Source of the DNA: Chaetoderma sp. LZ-2023a
Lineage: Eukaryota; Mollusca; Caudofoveata; Chaetodermatida; Chaetodermatidae
NCBI GenBank assembly: GCA_034401795.1
Contig: CM067373.1
Span: 92,203,624 to 92,267,623 of the forward strand
Length of the DNA stretch: 64,000 bases
Direction of reading: 5' to 3'
Shown piece after piece: positions 10,972 to 22,337 of this stretch; positions within the stretch are counted from its first letter, which is position 1; each line of letters starts with the position of its first letter. The notes under the pieces were generated by a model. That model ran no database searches. It saw only the letters and a list, made by a program, of their open reading frames with translations, and was not told where the DNA came from. A program made the position numbers and the translations under genes.

Positions 10972-11198
10972 CCCTTTAATGGTCAAAATTAGTCAAGACA
11001 ATTCAATAATTTGTTTAAAGAATGTCCATTTGCGGGCCAAGACTATTTTTGAAAAATTACACCTGGAATGACTGGCTGAGTTATCGAGCCAGTCATTCCT
11101 GTGGTAAATTTAAAAAAATTGTCTTCTCCTGGACTGCAAATGGATATTCCTCAAGGCTACTGCGGAGGTTGGCTTTGGCAAGCTTTACCATTACATTG
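10972..11198. mobile_element. MITE A copy (A5)
   Basis: Starts CCCTTTAATGGTCAAAATTA; core TGACTGGCTGAGTTATCGAG with its complement. Ends before TTAA at 11199-11202. The left tip belongs to the 'TGGTCAA' end type and the right tip to the 'GCGGAGGTTGGCTTTGGC' type. Confidence 0.78.
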
Positions 11199-11490
11199 TT
11201 AAAGTTACATTTTCTATGGGAGCTTGTCTTTATTTTAATCTCATCCGACATCGGGATGACCATTATGAATTTGTAATCCATTTCAGATGGATTGAATAAC
11301 CCTTCCAACTCCACAGACCAGATGAAACAAGTTATGAATAATTATTGAAACATGAATGAATATTCTCCACAATATCACATTAATCTGACTAATATCAACT
11401 GCTGTCAAATCATACTATATAATTTCAAAGTATTCAACAGCTTTAAAGTACTCAAAGTATTCAAACTGTCGTGTCTATAGGCGCCATTAA

Positions 11491-11690
11491 CCCCTATCAC
11501 TCTGACAGCAACATTTTATCTTTTTATTGTGCCAGTAGCAAAGAAACTGGTGTACATTTTTATTCAATTTTGGTGGACGATGTTGCTGTCATGACAGCAA
11601 CATCTTCCACCAAATTTGTATAAAAATGAACACCAGTTCATCATTTAATTTAATTTTGGAAATTAAAGATTTTGCCTCTTTTGTTAAGAG
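11491..11690. mobile_element. MITE D copy
   Basis: Flanked by TTAA (11487-11490 and 11691-11694), starts CCCCTATCACTCTGACAGCA. The palindrome centre GTGGACGATGTTGCTGTCAT and its complement is nearly perfect, with arms AACTGGTGTACATTTTTATT against AAAATGAACACCAGTTC. Confidence 0.8.
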
Positions 11691-11834
11691 TTAAATCAAC
11701 ATCATGTAATTTACACTAAATTACATGATATAGATGATGGAACCTTAGGCATAAATGATAATATTTCTGTTATGACAGTATATGGACAGAGACTAATCTA
11801 ACAGTTTAGTATTGGCATCCTTATTAGAGAAGTG

Positions 11835-12615
11835 TAGATTTGGCACCCTTAGTCGTGATGATTGTAGGTTGACACAATTAGTAGGGATGGTTCTGGATTG
11901 ACAGACTTCGTAGCGATGATTGTGGATTGGCACTCTCCGTAGCGATGACTGTAGGTTGACACAATTAATAAGGATGTCTGTGGATTGACAGATTTTGTAG
12001 CGATGAGTGTAGGTTCACACAATTAGTAGGGATGGCTGTGGATTGAGACTGTAACTGTGGATTAGCACCCTCATTAGTGATGAGCGTGGGATGGCATCCT
12101 CAGTAGTGCTGAGTGTGGGATGCTACCTCAGTATTGATGAGTGTGGGATGGCATTCTCAGTAGTGATGAGTGTGGGATGGCAGTATGGCACCCTCAGTAG
12201 TGATGAGTGTGGGATGGCACCTCAGTAGTGATGATTGTGGGATGGCACCCTCAGTAGTGATGAGTGTGGGATGGCAGTATGGCACCCTCAGTAGTGATGA
12301 GTGTGGGATGGCACCCTCAGTAGTGATGAGTGTGGGATGGCACCATCCGTAGTGATGAGTGTGTGATGGCTGTATGGCACCCTCAGTAGCGATGAGTGTG
12401 GGATGGCTGTATGGCACCCTCAGTAGTGACGAGTGTGGGATGGCATGATGAGTGTGGGATGGCAGTATGCCACCCTCAATAGTGATGAGTGTGGGATGGC
12501 TGTATGGCACCCTCAATGGTGATGAGTGTGGGATGGCAGTATGGCACCCTCAATAGTGATGAGTGTGGGATGGCACCCTTAATAGTGATGAGCGTTGGAT
12601 GGCACCCTGAGTAAA
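11835..12615. repeat. 29-bp minisatellite
   Basis: Tandem units of CAGTAGTGATGAGTGTGGGA followed by TGGCACCCT (29 bp). Some units carry an extra 9 bp giving TGGCAGTATGGCACCCT. Units become more diverged towards the left (GTAGCGATGATTGTGGATTG), the usual picture of an array homogenised in its centre. Open frames across it on both strands are repeat artefacts. Confidence 0.88.
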
Positions 12616-12619
12616 GAAG

Positions 12620-14615
12620 ACTGTCAGTTGACATCTTGAGACCCTTGATCAGTCATGCCAGTGGAGTGATACCAGCAGGCTGAGAGTAAGATATTGAGGG
12701 CAAATTCAGGAAAGAAGTGGCTCTGAGAGCTTTTGCTTTCTTCTTTGCTTGTTCACAAAACTCAGATGGCGCCAAAGCACTTATAACTGGTTTGAAGTTA
12801 CTTAGGATTAGGTGTGTGTAATGTATGTCTGAGCTGGTACTTAATGGACTAACTTACAGAATTAATGTGCTATATCTGACAATCAGTCATTGGCCACAGT
12901 TCACAAAACACATAAAAAAGCAGTGGTAATAAGTAGGTAGACATTTGATACTCTATACTTCTCCTTTGTTGTTCAGTCAACTGTAAAAGATTACCTGTGA
13001 TCCAATTGTATATTGAGGAAGATATTACACCACGCAAGCTTTAGTTATACATAGTATCAGTATGCTACACACATAATTAAGTGAATGGATGGATGGATGG
13101 ATGGATAAGTGTTCAAGTGGGTGGTGGCTGTTTGAGTGTTTGATTGATTGAGTTAGAGTTTCAGTGATAGATGACATCACAATAGATATCCACTTTCCAC
13201 ATCAACACAATATTCCTTAGTGATCTCATTTTGCCACATCTCACATCTTTGGTAGCCTAAGCTCCATTTATACTCCAAGATTGTCAGGTGTGTGGAAATA
13301 TTCTGAAACTAGAGAAAATCAGACGCCCCACCGGTGACAGACGCCATTATGATGAGCAGCACATAGATGGACACACTATCAGCAAGACATACCGATGAAC
13401 TAACAAAAATAATAACGTTTTTCCCTGACCCATTATGGGCTAACCTACATGTACTCAATCACCCAATGAATGGTAACAGAGTTACCATCTGGTGGTTGGC
13501 GGCCATCTTAAATTTTGGATCATTGTGAATTTCGATAAGTTTCTTCCTCATGCCTACTCGAACCACACTTTTATGTTTCAAAGTGATCCGATAAACGTTA
13601 ATGGAGTTATCATCCGGAAACCAATTTTTGATGATGACCGCCAGCCAGTGGCAATATAAGTTTCGTCCAACATTGTTATTTTCAGGAAACCACTCTGCCA
13701 CTGGCCGCCCCCGGCCACCAACCCACACGCCTGGATGGCGCCATCACATATTAGCCCGCCAATTTTTGGTGGGGTATAAGAATGGAAAAAATGTATACTA
13801 CAAATGATGCAGATTGTATCGCTGTATTAGATAGAAGACCTTAAGTTTCAATGAAATTCTAAGAGGTATGTTGTTTAATAACAAGGCCAATAAAAAACTT
13901 TAACCTAAAATTTAAACACAAAGTTAAAAAACGTGAAACTATAGCAACAATGATTCCTAAAATCTACACCTTGAATGATGTGGATCATATCTCCGCATCA
14001 TATATAACACTTCTGTTAAATTTCATTGAAATCGGAAGAAGCATTGTTGAATAATAAGGCCAATGAAAAACTTTTAATCAAACGATACATCAAACGGTAC
14101 AACCCCACAGTTTTGCGATGGAATGAACAATAGTGATGGGCAAATTGATTACTATATATTTACTTATATTTCGCTGTAGCATAATGAATGATGTATGGTG
14201 GAAGGATAGATGTATTAGTGCCCAGTTAACATAAACAAATGGATGAATGAATTGATGCATATACACAGTCATATGGAGAACATAATTGCAGAGCTGGCAG
14301 CATTTTGATCGGCATACATTTTTTAATTAATGCCACCATTTCTCACAGCATATCAATCACTTAATCATAACATTGCACATGTGTCATAGGAAAACACAGA
14401 ATATTACTATACATGTATATCCATGGTGTATGTAGTCCGTTACCAAGTTAAGCTGACAATATCTATTTATGACCGGATTGCACTATATATATTACAGAGT
14501 GTTCCCCAATCCAGCCACATATTTATTCATCCAACTATCTATCTATCTATCTCACGATATTGACCCATTACACGTTCACAATAACCACATTCAAGGGAAC
14601 TAAATAATGTGACTT
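12620..14615. other. No gene seen; two microsatellites
   Basis: Holds a (GGAT)n tract at about 13085-13105 and an (ATCT)n tract at about 14538-14552. The stretch 13485-13770 is GC-richer, with GTTGGCGGCCATCTTAAATT and CCACTGGCCGCCCCCGGCCA, reminiscent of dispersed repeats, but I see only one copy here. Open frames there lack recognisable domains. Confidence 0.45.
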
Positions 14616-14621
14616 AGTAAG

Positions 14622-14726
14622 GCTGACAATTTTGAAAACAATTTGTCTGAAAGTTGTTGCTGCCTTAGAGTTGTTGCTGCCTAAGGCAGCAACAACTTTC
14701 AGTCATATTATTTTCAAAATTATCAG
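14622..14726. mobile_element. Palindromic MITE B copy
   Basis: Arms TTTTGAAAACAATTTGTCTG and complement around TGCCTAAGGCAGCAACAACT. One side of the loop carries an extra copy of GAGTTGTTGCTGCCT, a small hairpin-associated duplication. Confidence 0.7.
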
Positions 14727-14995
14727 CAGGTTCTAACTAGAACTTACGTGGGAAATATTAGTTACAGGAAGAAATGTATCAAACTAATCACGATGAGTCA
14801 TGTTATATTACAGGGTGATCGATGGTGACACAGTGCACTCAGAGCTTAAAAGTATGACTAAAATAGGACTGAAGCGCAGATAATCCTTGATTGGCTGTGA
14901 TAGTCATATATCATAAGCTAAATATGACCACAGTTGATCGCTTTGCCATGAACATTCATAGGTTAAGGGTTCTGTTATGTAATCTAATTTCTTAA

Positions 14996-15196
14996 CCCCT
15001 ACAACTCTGATGTCAATATTTTTTCTTTTCCATGGTCAATAGTAAAAAAACAAGTGTACAATTTTCAGCAATTTTGGTGGATGATGTTGCTGTCTATGAC
15101 AGCATCATCGTCTGCCAAATTTGTTGAAAAATTAACACCAGTTTATCTTTTAATTTAATGTGAAATTGTAAAATTTCTACATCAGAGTGGTATGGG
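14996..15196. mobile_element. MITE D copy
   Basis: Flanked by TTAA (14992-14995; 15197-15200). Starts CCCTACAACTCTGATGTCAA, ends CAGAGTGGTATGGG; centre GATGTTGCTGTCTATGACAG with complementary arms. Confidence 0.8.
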
Positions 15197-15239
15197 TTAA
15201 TAAGGTAATCAGAATAGTGAACAATGAATGGATGAACCC

Positions 15240-15610
15240 AGTCTTAGCTATGCCCCACCCATCTCTAGTTAAGATCCACTCACACTTCGCCCGAGTTGGG
15301 ATCAATCGATCCCTGAACTCCCTGACTATCAATTTCCAGAAAATTATACAGGTAAGCTGTTGAATATTTTGAAATTAATTTGACTGGGTGCTGTTGCTGC
15401 CTAGTCAAATTAGTTTCAGTATATTCAACAGCATGTTGATTAAATAGCAAAGACATACAATTCACTCAACAATGTTTAATCTGTCATAAATTAAGCAGTC
15501 GTGACGAACTTAGCTAGGTCATTCATGACGTAAATGATTATGACATCATCCTACACATTACTTAGTTGATTATGATGTCATAAGATTGACTGGGAAACTG
15601 GAATCCGCCA
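15240..15610 (-). mobile_element. Repeat family G copy, inverted
   Basis: Contains the G landmarks in reverse order: TGCCCCACCCATCTCTAG, CTGACTATCAATTTCCAGAA, a B palindrome with one arm shortened (15355-15432), and TGATTATGACATCATCCTAC. Ends near GACTGGGAAACTGGAATCC. Confidence 0.6.
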
Positions 15611-16214
15611 TTATTCACACACCATGAGACTCATCTACTCCACAACCGGTTTCACAATTTTGGTACTCATCAAGTAGAGGTATGATTTGAACCTACAATA
15701 TTTGGTTTGCGAGTTGACCTCGTGACCACAGGTATCACATGGTGTGTAGGTGGCTGACACTGTAATTAAACAACTACTGAGCCAGTGTTGATTAAGTGTA
15801 CAGGATGAACCAAAACATCTTTAACCTGACCGATGCCACACTGAGACCATAAGTTTATACAGCCATGAAATGAAATGAAAATGAAATAACACACAGCCAT
15901 GATACCAATTGATTATAGGTAACTTTGTGGTACCAATTACAAGCTGACTGGAGTAATCTCACTTCAAGCCACAGTAACACACACACAACTAGGATCTTTG
16001 GATTAAAACAAGAGGCCCGATGGGCCTGTGTCGCTCACCTGGAACATTGGCATTTCAACTAATCTTACTTAAGTTTTACATCCATCGGTGTCACTTCCAA
16101 TGACTTTCAGTCAAATGGTTTAGTTTTCGAGATATTGACAACAATCTCTGGACTGGTTTTTTTGCATTAGTGATTTTGAACAAGTGAAAATAGATGATAT
16201 CAGTGCTAACTACA

Positions 16215-16440
16215 GCTGGTTTCTTAACTGTCTCACTGCTGCAAGCCAGTGCAGCCAATAATTTCAATTTTCAAAAGCTCTTGACTTGTTGAATATTTTG
16301 AAAACAATTCAACGGAAAGTTGTTGGCGGCTTAGCCACCAACAACTTTCAGTCCAATTGTTTTCAAAATATTTATCAGGTTCAGAGATATAACCTTTGGA
16401 ATATGTCATCTGCAAAAACTCAGTCACACGGTGACTAGAG
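16215..16440. mobile_element. Palindromic MITE B (AGTTGTTGG subtype) inside J copy 1
   Basis: Core GAAAGTTGTTGGCGGCTTAG with complementary CCACCAACAACTTTCAGTCC. Longer flanks end in TGCAAGCCAGTGCAGCC and ACTCAGTCACACGGTGACT. Same subtype at 21500-21720, 24620-24850 and 37835-38028. Confidence 0.7.
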
Positions 16441-16584
16441 GCTTAAATACAATTGAAGAAAATGGTCTCTAAAGGCAGGTAGGTTGTCTTTATAGCAGGT
16501 TATTCCCCACCACCACACAATCCATTTAACACATGCTCATCTGGCTGAATCACCAAGTTAGCAGCAGAGGTAGCGTGAGCTGGA

Positions 16585-16695
16585 TTTGATTTAAAAAATA
16601 ATCTGACTGAAAGTCATTGTTGCCTTAGGCAGCAACAACTTTCATTGGTGCCTAAGGCAGCAACAACTTTCAATCAAATACATTTCAAAATATTT
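16585..16695. mobile_element. Palindromic MITE B inside J copy 1
   Basis: TAATCTGACTGAAAGTCATT opposed to ACTTTCAATCAAATACATTT. The TGCCTAAGGCAGCAACAACT arm is present twice, whereas J copy 2 has it once. Confidence 0.65.
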
Positions 16696-17692
16696 TTAAG
16701 AGCATAGATGTCAGAGCACATAATACATATCTTAAATATTTCTGCAGTATTGGAAAGTTTAATCTGTTAATTGGAATTTAATATCTAGTTTGGCAATAAA
16801 ATCTGACATGGTGATAAATCAATGGACAGTGGGAACAAACCTGTATTTGCCCTATGAAAGTGAGACTGCATATATTTAAGGAGTGATAACTCTGGCATTT
16901 GATGTCCTATCAGTTTCAGTTTCACAACACAGATATTAGATGTGGACATTAACACTGTGACCAAGTTTGGTGTCAATCCATCAAGAAATAACAAAATGAG
17001 CCGCCATAGTTGGTGACGGACAGACAGATGGATGGATGGACATACAGAAGACGGATGGGGTCATCGCTATACGACAGCTGACTGACAAGTAAGCGGAGTT
17101 AAGAAAACCAATTTCGGCTTCAAAATCCATCAAATAAAAAAATTTAATATGGCAGCCAAACACACTAAAATTTGATTGGTCCACGGCCGCCATGTTTTTT
17201 ACCTATCAACTTCCCATGAACAAACTTTAATGGCCCTTAGTCCATAATCATATCCCCAAAATTTCAGCCCGATCCGTTCAGCGGTTCTGCAGAATAAGTC
17301 GTTTTCACGAAAGCTAGGTCATCCAAGATGGCCGCCGAACCATTTGGCCAATCAAGTTCTTTCGAACAAACTTGGTTCAGCTCTTGCCCTATATGATATT
17401 TCGGGAGTTTTGAATCGATCCACCAAGCGGTTTCGGAGAAGACTTTTAAAGCCATTTCCTAAAATCGGCCAAAATCCAAGATGGCCACCGGCCAAATCGG
17501 TTTTGTTTGAACAAACTTGGATCCCTATGCCCTAAGGATACTTTCTGCCAAATATAATTGAAATCGGCCCAGTGCTTCTTGAGAAGAAGTCGTTTAAAGA
17601 AAAGTTGACGGACGGACGGATGGATGGCCGGACGCCGGACAGACGGTCGCCATGGCATAAGCTCACTTGCCCATTCTGGCCAGGTGAGCTAA

Positions 17693-18019
17693 TAATTAGT
17701 AACAAAAAAGCTTTTTCATCCAAGGCATCCCCACACACAGTACCACGTTTCGCAACTGTGTAGGAATCATATATTCAACTTTTATAGATTTTGGAGAGAA
17801 TGAAAATGTCAACTGGATCTCTCCCATTTCCTGACATTACAATGAAAACAAAGATCCATAAATTCTGGCTCCTGATCGGAATCAGAATTTGCGCTACCAT
17901 TTCATAGGGTTACATGTAGACAAAGGCATATTAATATCAAATCTGAAGACAATTTGTAAGCTTTGTAGAGAAGGCTGAGGATGTCTACACAGACATTGGA
18001 ACCACCATATCATCTATCC
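17693..18019. other. No gene seen
   Basis: AT-rich spacer between J copy 1 and the CTTGGATTTTCTTGAA repeats; no reading frame or repeat recognised. Confidence 0.4.
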
Positions 18020-18400
18020 TGTGTGAAATAAATTTCAAGTTATCTTGGATTAGCTTGGATTTTCTTGAATATCCAAGCTATTGGAAAATTATTCAACCCA
18101 TACCAGCTTGGATTTCCTTGAATTAGCTTGGACTTTATATAGTTGCTTGAACTTCTTGAAAATCCCCCCTCTTATAATTCAAGTTAGCTGGGATTTTCTA
18201 GGACTTTTTGAATATCATCATGAAAAAGTGCAAGCTTCTTGGATTTGCTTGGACTTTTCTGATTTGACAGAATTCAAGCTAGCTTGGATTTTCTAGGACT
18301 TTGTATTGTCAGACAAAAGAATTCAAGCGACTTGGATATGCTTGAATTTGTAGACTCACTTACGCTACCTTGGATTATCTTGAAATAGCTTGCACTAAGG
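18020..18400. repeat. Dispersed CTTGGATTTTCTTGAA repeats, block 1
   Basis: At least eight imperfect units of roughly 25-30 bp (AGCTTGGATTTTCTTGAAT, AAGCTAGCTTGGATTTTCTA, CAAGCTTCTTGGATTTGCTT). Spacing is irregular, so this is an old, decayed tandem array. A second block lies at 18905-19350. Confidence 0.7.
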
Positions 18401-18904
18401 CAAGAACAGGTTCTGTATAGTCATGACTAGAGGTGACCTTGACCTGGTAAATTGATGGGAAATTTAAAAAGTCTTTGTAAAAAACAAAACAGTACATTCA
18501 TTGCATTGGTCATTACCAGCTATGGATATATAGAATATGATAGTTTGGAAACACTGACAGTACTGTTAGATAGAATGCTTAGCATCAGTAACCTTAAATG
18601 GAAACAGAACTGTATTTTGAGGTAAGTATTCTATTGATTTCCAGAGATTTATTCAGAATTACCAGTTTGGTATAGCTTTTTCAGTTCTATGTAATTAATG
18701 CAGTGATGATGACTTTCTAAATAATATGGCACATTAACAATCTATGTCTATAAGAATAACAGACAAATCAGTCAGAAACTCATACATTGCTAATGTCTGG
18801 CTGAAATTGTATTTGTTATTGAGTAACTCAACTCCCATGAAGGTGTGATTTTGTTTTTTAAGCATATATAATCTCTATGGCAGCATTTATGTTAATGGCT
18901 AACC

Positions 18905-19350
18905 TATTTTAAAAGCTGGGATTTTCTTGAAGTTCTAGATAGCTGGGACTTTCTGGAATAAAATCCAAGCTAAGTGGGATTTTCTTGAATGTTCAAGCAG
19001 GCTTGGATTTTCTTGAACATGCAAGCTAGCTTGGATTTTCTTGAATGGTCAAGCCAGCTGGAATATTCTTGGATTTTAAGTGGCCAATACCGGCACGCTA
19101 GCTTGGATTATCTTGAATGTTGAAGTTAGCTCGGATTTTCTTGAATGTTCAAGCTATCTGGAATTTTCTTGGATTTTACTTTAACTAGGCCTTTCTTGGA
19201 TTTTCTTGAATTATCTTGAATTTTATGTGGCCAATACCAGCAAGCTAACCCAAGCTTTTCCAAGTTATTAAAAGCTTGGATTAGCTGGGATTAGCTGGTT
19301 TATTCAAGCTCCACAGAACTTTGATATTCATGAATATCCAAGCTTTTTTT
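18905..19350. repeat. Dispersed CTTGGATTTTCTTGAA repeats, block 2
   Basis: More than ten units, best preserved around 18960-19080 as CAAGCTAGCTTGGATTTTCT followed by TGAATGTTC (about 28 bp). A longer sub-unit including AAGTGGCCAATACC appears twice (near 19078 and 19228). Confidence 0.75.
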
Positions 19351-19454
19351 GGCCTGGGATTTACTTTAATGGACTGGTGGGCAAAAAACTTAGTTGAATT
19401 TAACCAGTTCATGCTTCCAAGCCAAATATGACAAATATTTTGTCATAAAAGTAA

Positions 19455-19765
19455 AATTCTGTTGAATACTTTGAAACGAATTTGAGAGGAAGCCATTGTT
19501 GTCTAAGGCAGCAGTCTCCTGGGTGCTGCCTTTAACCCTTGAATTTGTTCAAGAAAATTTCCATCTTCTCATAAGAAATTTGTATTACGTTATCGAGCCA
19601 GTTATTCCAGGGATAAATTTCAAAAATAGTCTTCTCTTGGTCTGCCAATGGACATTTCTCAAGACCACTGGCAGAAGGCATTTTTGGCTGATATTGAGTG
19701 TTACAGGGTTAAGGCCGCAATGGCTTCCAGTCAAAAGGGTTCAAAATAATCTTAGCTGAATGCTT
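19455..19765. mobile_element. Palindromic MITE B split by a MITE A
   Basis: Left arm CTGTTGAATACTTTGAAACG to GCAGCAGTCTCCTGGGTGCTG; right arm CCGCAATGGCTTCCAGTCAA to 19765. A complete A copy (19536-19708) sits between the arms, flanked on each side by TTAA, showing that A inserted into B. Confidence 0.78.
19536..19708. mobile_element. MITE A copy (A6), nested
   Basis: TTAA at 19532-19535 and 19709-19712. Starts CCCTTGAATTTGTTCAAG; ends GAGTGTTACAGGG. The left arm of the core is largely deleted, while the right arm (TATCGAGCCAGTTATTCCAG) remains. Confidence 0.8.
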
Positions 19766-20038
19766 GCATGGACCTTGAAATACTGAGATATCAGAATGAA
19801 ACTATTACAAGAGTTAACATATATATTGTCAATAAATTTGCATATATAAATTTAATCCCTTTTGTCTAGCGATCACAGGATGGCTTCTCTAAAAGCATCA
19901 GACTGAATAGATAAACTACAGTCAGGCTACAATGAGCTCTATTTTGTCTCCACAAATAATTATTTGATCTGTTGATTTAAACAACAAGGAAAAGATGTAG
20001 GTGAAAACATGTACCAATATTTAATTAACCCTTTAATT

Positions 20039-20254
20039 GTCAAGCCGGCCAAAATCCGCCTCTGTAGTGGTCTTGAGGAATGTCCATTTACAGACCAAGA
20101 AGACAATTTTTGAAATTTACCACTGGAATGACTGGCTCGATAAATGAGCCAGTCATTCCAGTGATAAACTTTCCAAATAATCTTCTCTTGGTCTGCAAAT
20201 GGTCATTTTCTGAGAAAATTGAAATTATCTTGAACAAATGTAAGGGTGAAAGGG
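20039..20254. mobile_element. MITE A copy (A7)
   Basis: TTAA on both sides (20035-20038 and 20255-20258). Starts CCCTTTAATTGTCAAGCCGG; core ACTGGCTCGATAAATGAGCC with near-complete complementarity over about 60 bases. Confidence 0.85.
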
Positions 20255-20420
20255 TTAAGCAATGAGGAAAAAGCCTATGGGAAAATGTGTACCAGTTCAG
20301 TATTTAATTAATACAGAACACTTGGTTGTAAAGGTCTGCCACATCCTGGCTGGTTAAACATTTAAAACGTTTGCTAACTTGCTTAAGAAGTGTTTATAAA
20401 GAAACTCATATCTCATTTAA

Positions 20421-20648
20421 CCCTCTAATAGCCATATCAGCCAAAAACGACTTCTGCAGTGGTCTTGAGAAATTCCCCATTGGCAGACCAAGAGAAGACT
20501 GTTTTTGAAAATTTACCACTGGAATGACTGGCTTAGTAATCGAGCCTGCCATTCCAGTGGTAAATCTTCAAAAATAGTCTTCTCTTGGTCGGCAATTGGA
20601 CATTTTCTAAGAGAAAATTTTCTTGAACAAACTTGAGGACCAAAGGGC
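20421..20648. mobile_element. MITE A copy (A8)
   Basis: Left TTAA at 20417-20420, start CCCTCTAATAGCCATATCAG; core GACTGGCTTAGTAATCGAGC. Right tip degraded (GGACCAAAGGGCTAA). Confidence 0.82.
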
Positions 20649-20715
20649 TAAAAACACATTATTAACCACTTAGCCCTCATATACCATCACTAACTTTAAA
20701 ATGCAAGAAACATAC

Positions 20716-20924
20716 TCTTGAATATTTTGAAACTAATTTGACTGGAAGCTGATCCTGCTCAACAGCGAAAACTTAATTATTCTGTTGAATATTTTGAAGT
20801 TGATTTGCCTGGAAGATGTTGCTGCCTTACATGACATTCCAGTCAAATTAATTTCAAAATATTCAACAGTTTTCCTGCATGGTTGCCTTGAAAATGAGAT
20901 ATGTGGAATTCATCGGTGAAAGGG
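20716..20924. mobile_element. MITE C copy (B core plus CCCTTTCACCGA-type end)
   Basis: Right part matches the family: core arms TGTTGAATATTTTGAAGTTG and AATTTCAAAATATTCAACAG, then GAGATATGTGGAATTCATCG and GTGAAAGGG before TTAA (20925-20928). The left end is rearranged, with an extra half copy (20716-20770). Confidence 0.65.
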
Positions 20925-20939
20925 TTAATGGCTAGTTAC

Positions 20940-21475
20940 CAAAACCAGGATATCAACACATCAGACAATGGGCTGCCTTATCATGACAAAATGACATTCA
21001 TAGATTAATATGACAATGTGATGACATATTACTATCATACGCATTCCAAAATCTGCATTACAAAAATGTGTCTGACAATACACTGACAGTCTGGCAACAG
21101 TCTAACAATGAACAGACATTTGTAAATAAACTGACGAGTCTGATGCTAAGTTGGCATTACATATGAAGAATAATTTACAAAAAAATGGCAATGAAGTCCA
21201 TCTATTGTCGGATATGGTAATATGCTGTCAATAAATAGTTGCATATTTATCCATTCTGATATCAACCTGACAATAAAAATGTGATGCTTAGCTTAGTGCT
21301 GGCAAGAAAACTGTCAAAAAATAGTTGCAGAATTATGCAGGGTGACAACAATCTGACAACAAAAGATTTGTTGTATACCTAAAGATGGCAACATAAGGTT
21401 TGACAATTTCTTGGCAAGGTGTCACATATATGTCTGATAATAAAATGGTAAGGAAAATATAAACTAGCTAAGTCA
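20940..21475. repeat. Dispersed CTGACAATA motif region
   Basis: A dozen or more short occurrences of (T)CTGACAAT, CTGGCAAC or CTAACAAT at irregular spacing with no open frame. The same motif appears in inverse orientation at 23515-23680. Probably an ancient decayed tandem repeat. Confidence 0.45.
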
Positions 21476-21499
21476 AGGAAGGTAATTCTTTAATTGATT

Positions 21500-21720
21500 A
21501 ACTATCTCACCACAAGCCACCAAACAATAATTTCAGTGAGCAAAAACTCCTGACTTGCTGAATATTTTGAAAACAATTTGACTGAAAGTTGTTGGTGGCT
21601 TAGTCACCAACAACTTTCAGTCAAATAGTTTTCAAAATATTCAGAAGGTCCAGAGAAATAAATCTTAGTAAATTACATGTAAATTAATAGTTTTTTAAGT
21701 TGTCAAATTGAATTAGAGGC
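21500..21720. mobile_element. Palindromic MITE B (AGTTGTTGG subtype)
   Basis: Core GACTGAAAGTTGTTGGTGGC with the complement CACCAACAACTTTCAGTC; arms extend to CTGACTTGCTGAATATTTTG and CAAAATATTCAGAAGGTCCA. Confidence 0.75.
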
Positions 21721-21729
21721 ACGAGTCCC

Positions 21730-22337
21730 TAAATCAAATTCACAACTAAAATATGAAATGTATTTATACGGAATGAAATCCTCATATGCTTAGATTTTTT
21801 TCGTTTCCTTCCACGAGGAAAACAGCTCGCGCTTCTAAAAGTATATAATTTTAAGAATTTTATTTTCAAACATTTTTGTGTGAATATGCACCTTTAATTA
21901 ACGGGCACGAAAGTATTTCTGATAAGTTTCTGACAATAGATAAGTTCAAGTTTACTTCATTACACTCAGGCCCCTCAATGGCATATGAGGATAGATATTT
22001 ACAAAATAATGGCGGCGGCAGTGAATACATTACATTTTAAATATACAACATGCAGTTATTTTAAAATTAAAACATTAGTTGCGCTTATCACCTTATTCAA
22101 GTTGTATGTTATAACTATTCTATTGTATTTTTTATTACGCAGGTTATATTTATTTTTTTGAACGATGGTTATTTTTTAGCAAATTTAAGTAATTTACATA
22201 AATTTCTGAGGATAGAGTCATTGCATATTCGTAGAAGTTCCTATGTTTTTTCTGCATTTGTACTTGTGATATAGTACTGTGGGCTGTGACATATATTTTG
22301 TCCTTACATCATTGTATTTGCTGCAGTCGCAGAGAAA
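21730..22337. other. No gene seen
   Basis: AT-rich DNA, with GATAATTTATAAAATAATGG-like low-complexity stretches near 21990-22010. No coding frame or repeat recognised. Confidence 0.35.

Larger units (their letters stand above)
16008..17692 (+). mobile_element. Repeat J copy 1 (CAAGAGGCCC...GGTGAGCTAA)
   Basis: Left end ACAAGAGGCCC with GCTCACCTGG just inside; right end CCAGGTGAGC followed by TAA. These 10-base motifs are exact inverse complements. The body has the family phrases CCAAGATGGCCGCCGAACCA, AAATCGGCCAAAATCC and GTTGACGGACGGACGG. Two B palindromes (16215-16440 and 16585-16695) are embedded at the same places as in J copy 2. No coding capacity. The mode of movement is unknown; the 3' hairpin followed by CTAA recalls Helitrons, but no TC start is seen. 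Confidence 0.75.

Noticed and set aside
12157-12516. Repetitive 119-codon and 60-codon frames
   Set aside because: Frames through the 29-bp minisatellite without start context or composition of a protein.
13459-13728. Host exon candidate in the GC-richer stretch (89 and 68 codons on opposite strands)
   Set aside because: Both strands are open over the same bases, no splice-consistent structure or family motif is visible, and phrases such as GGCGGCCATCTT resemble dispersed repeats.
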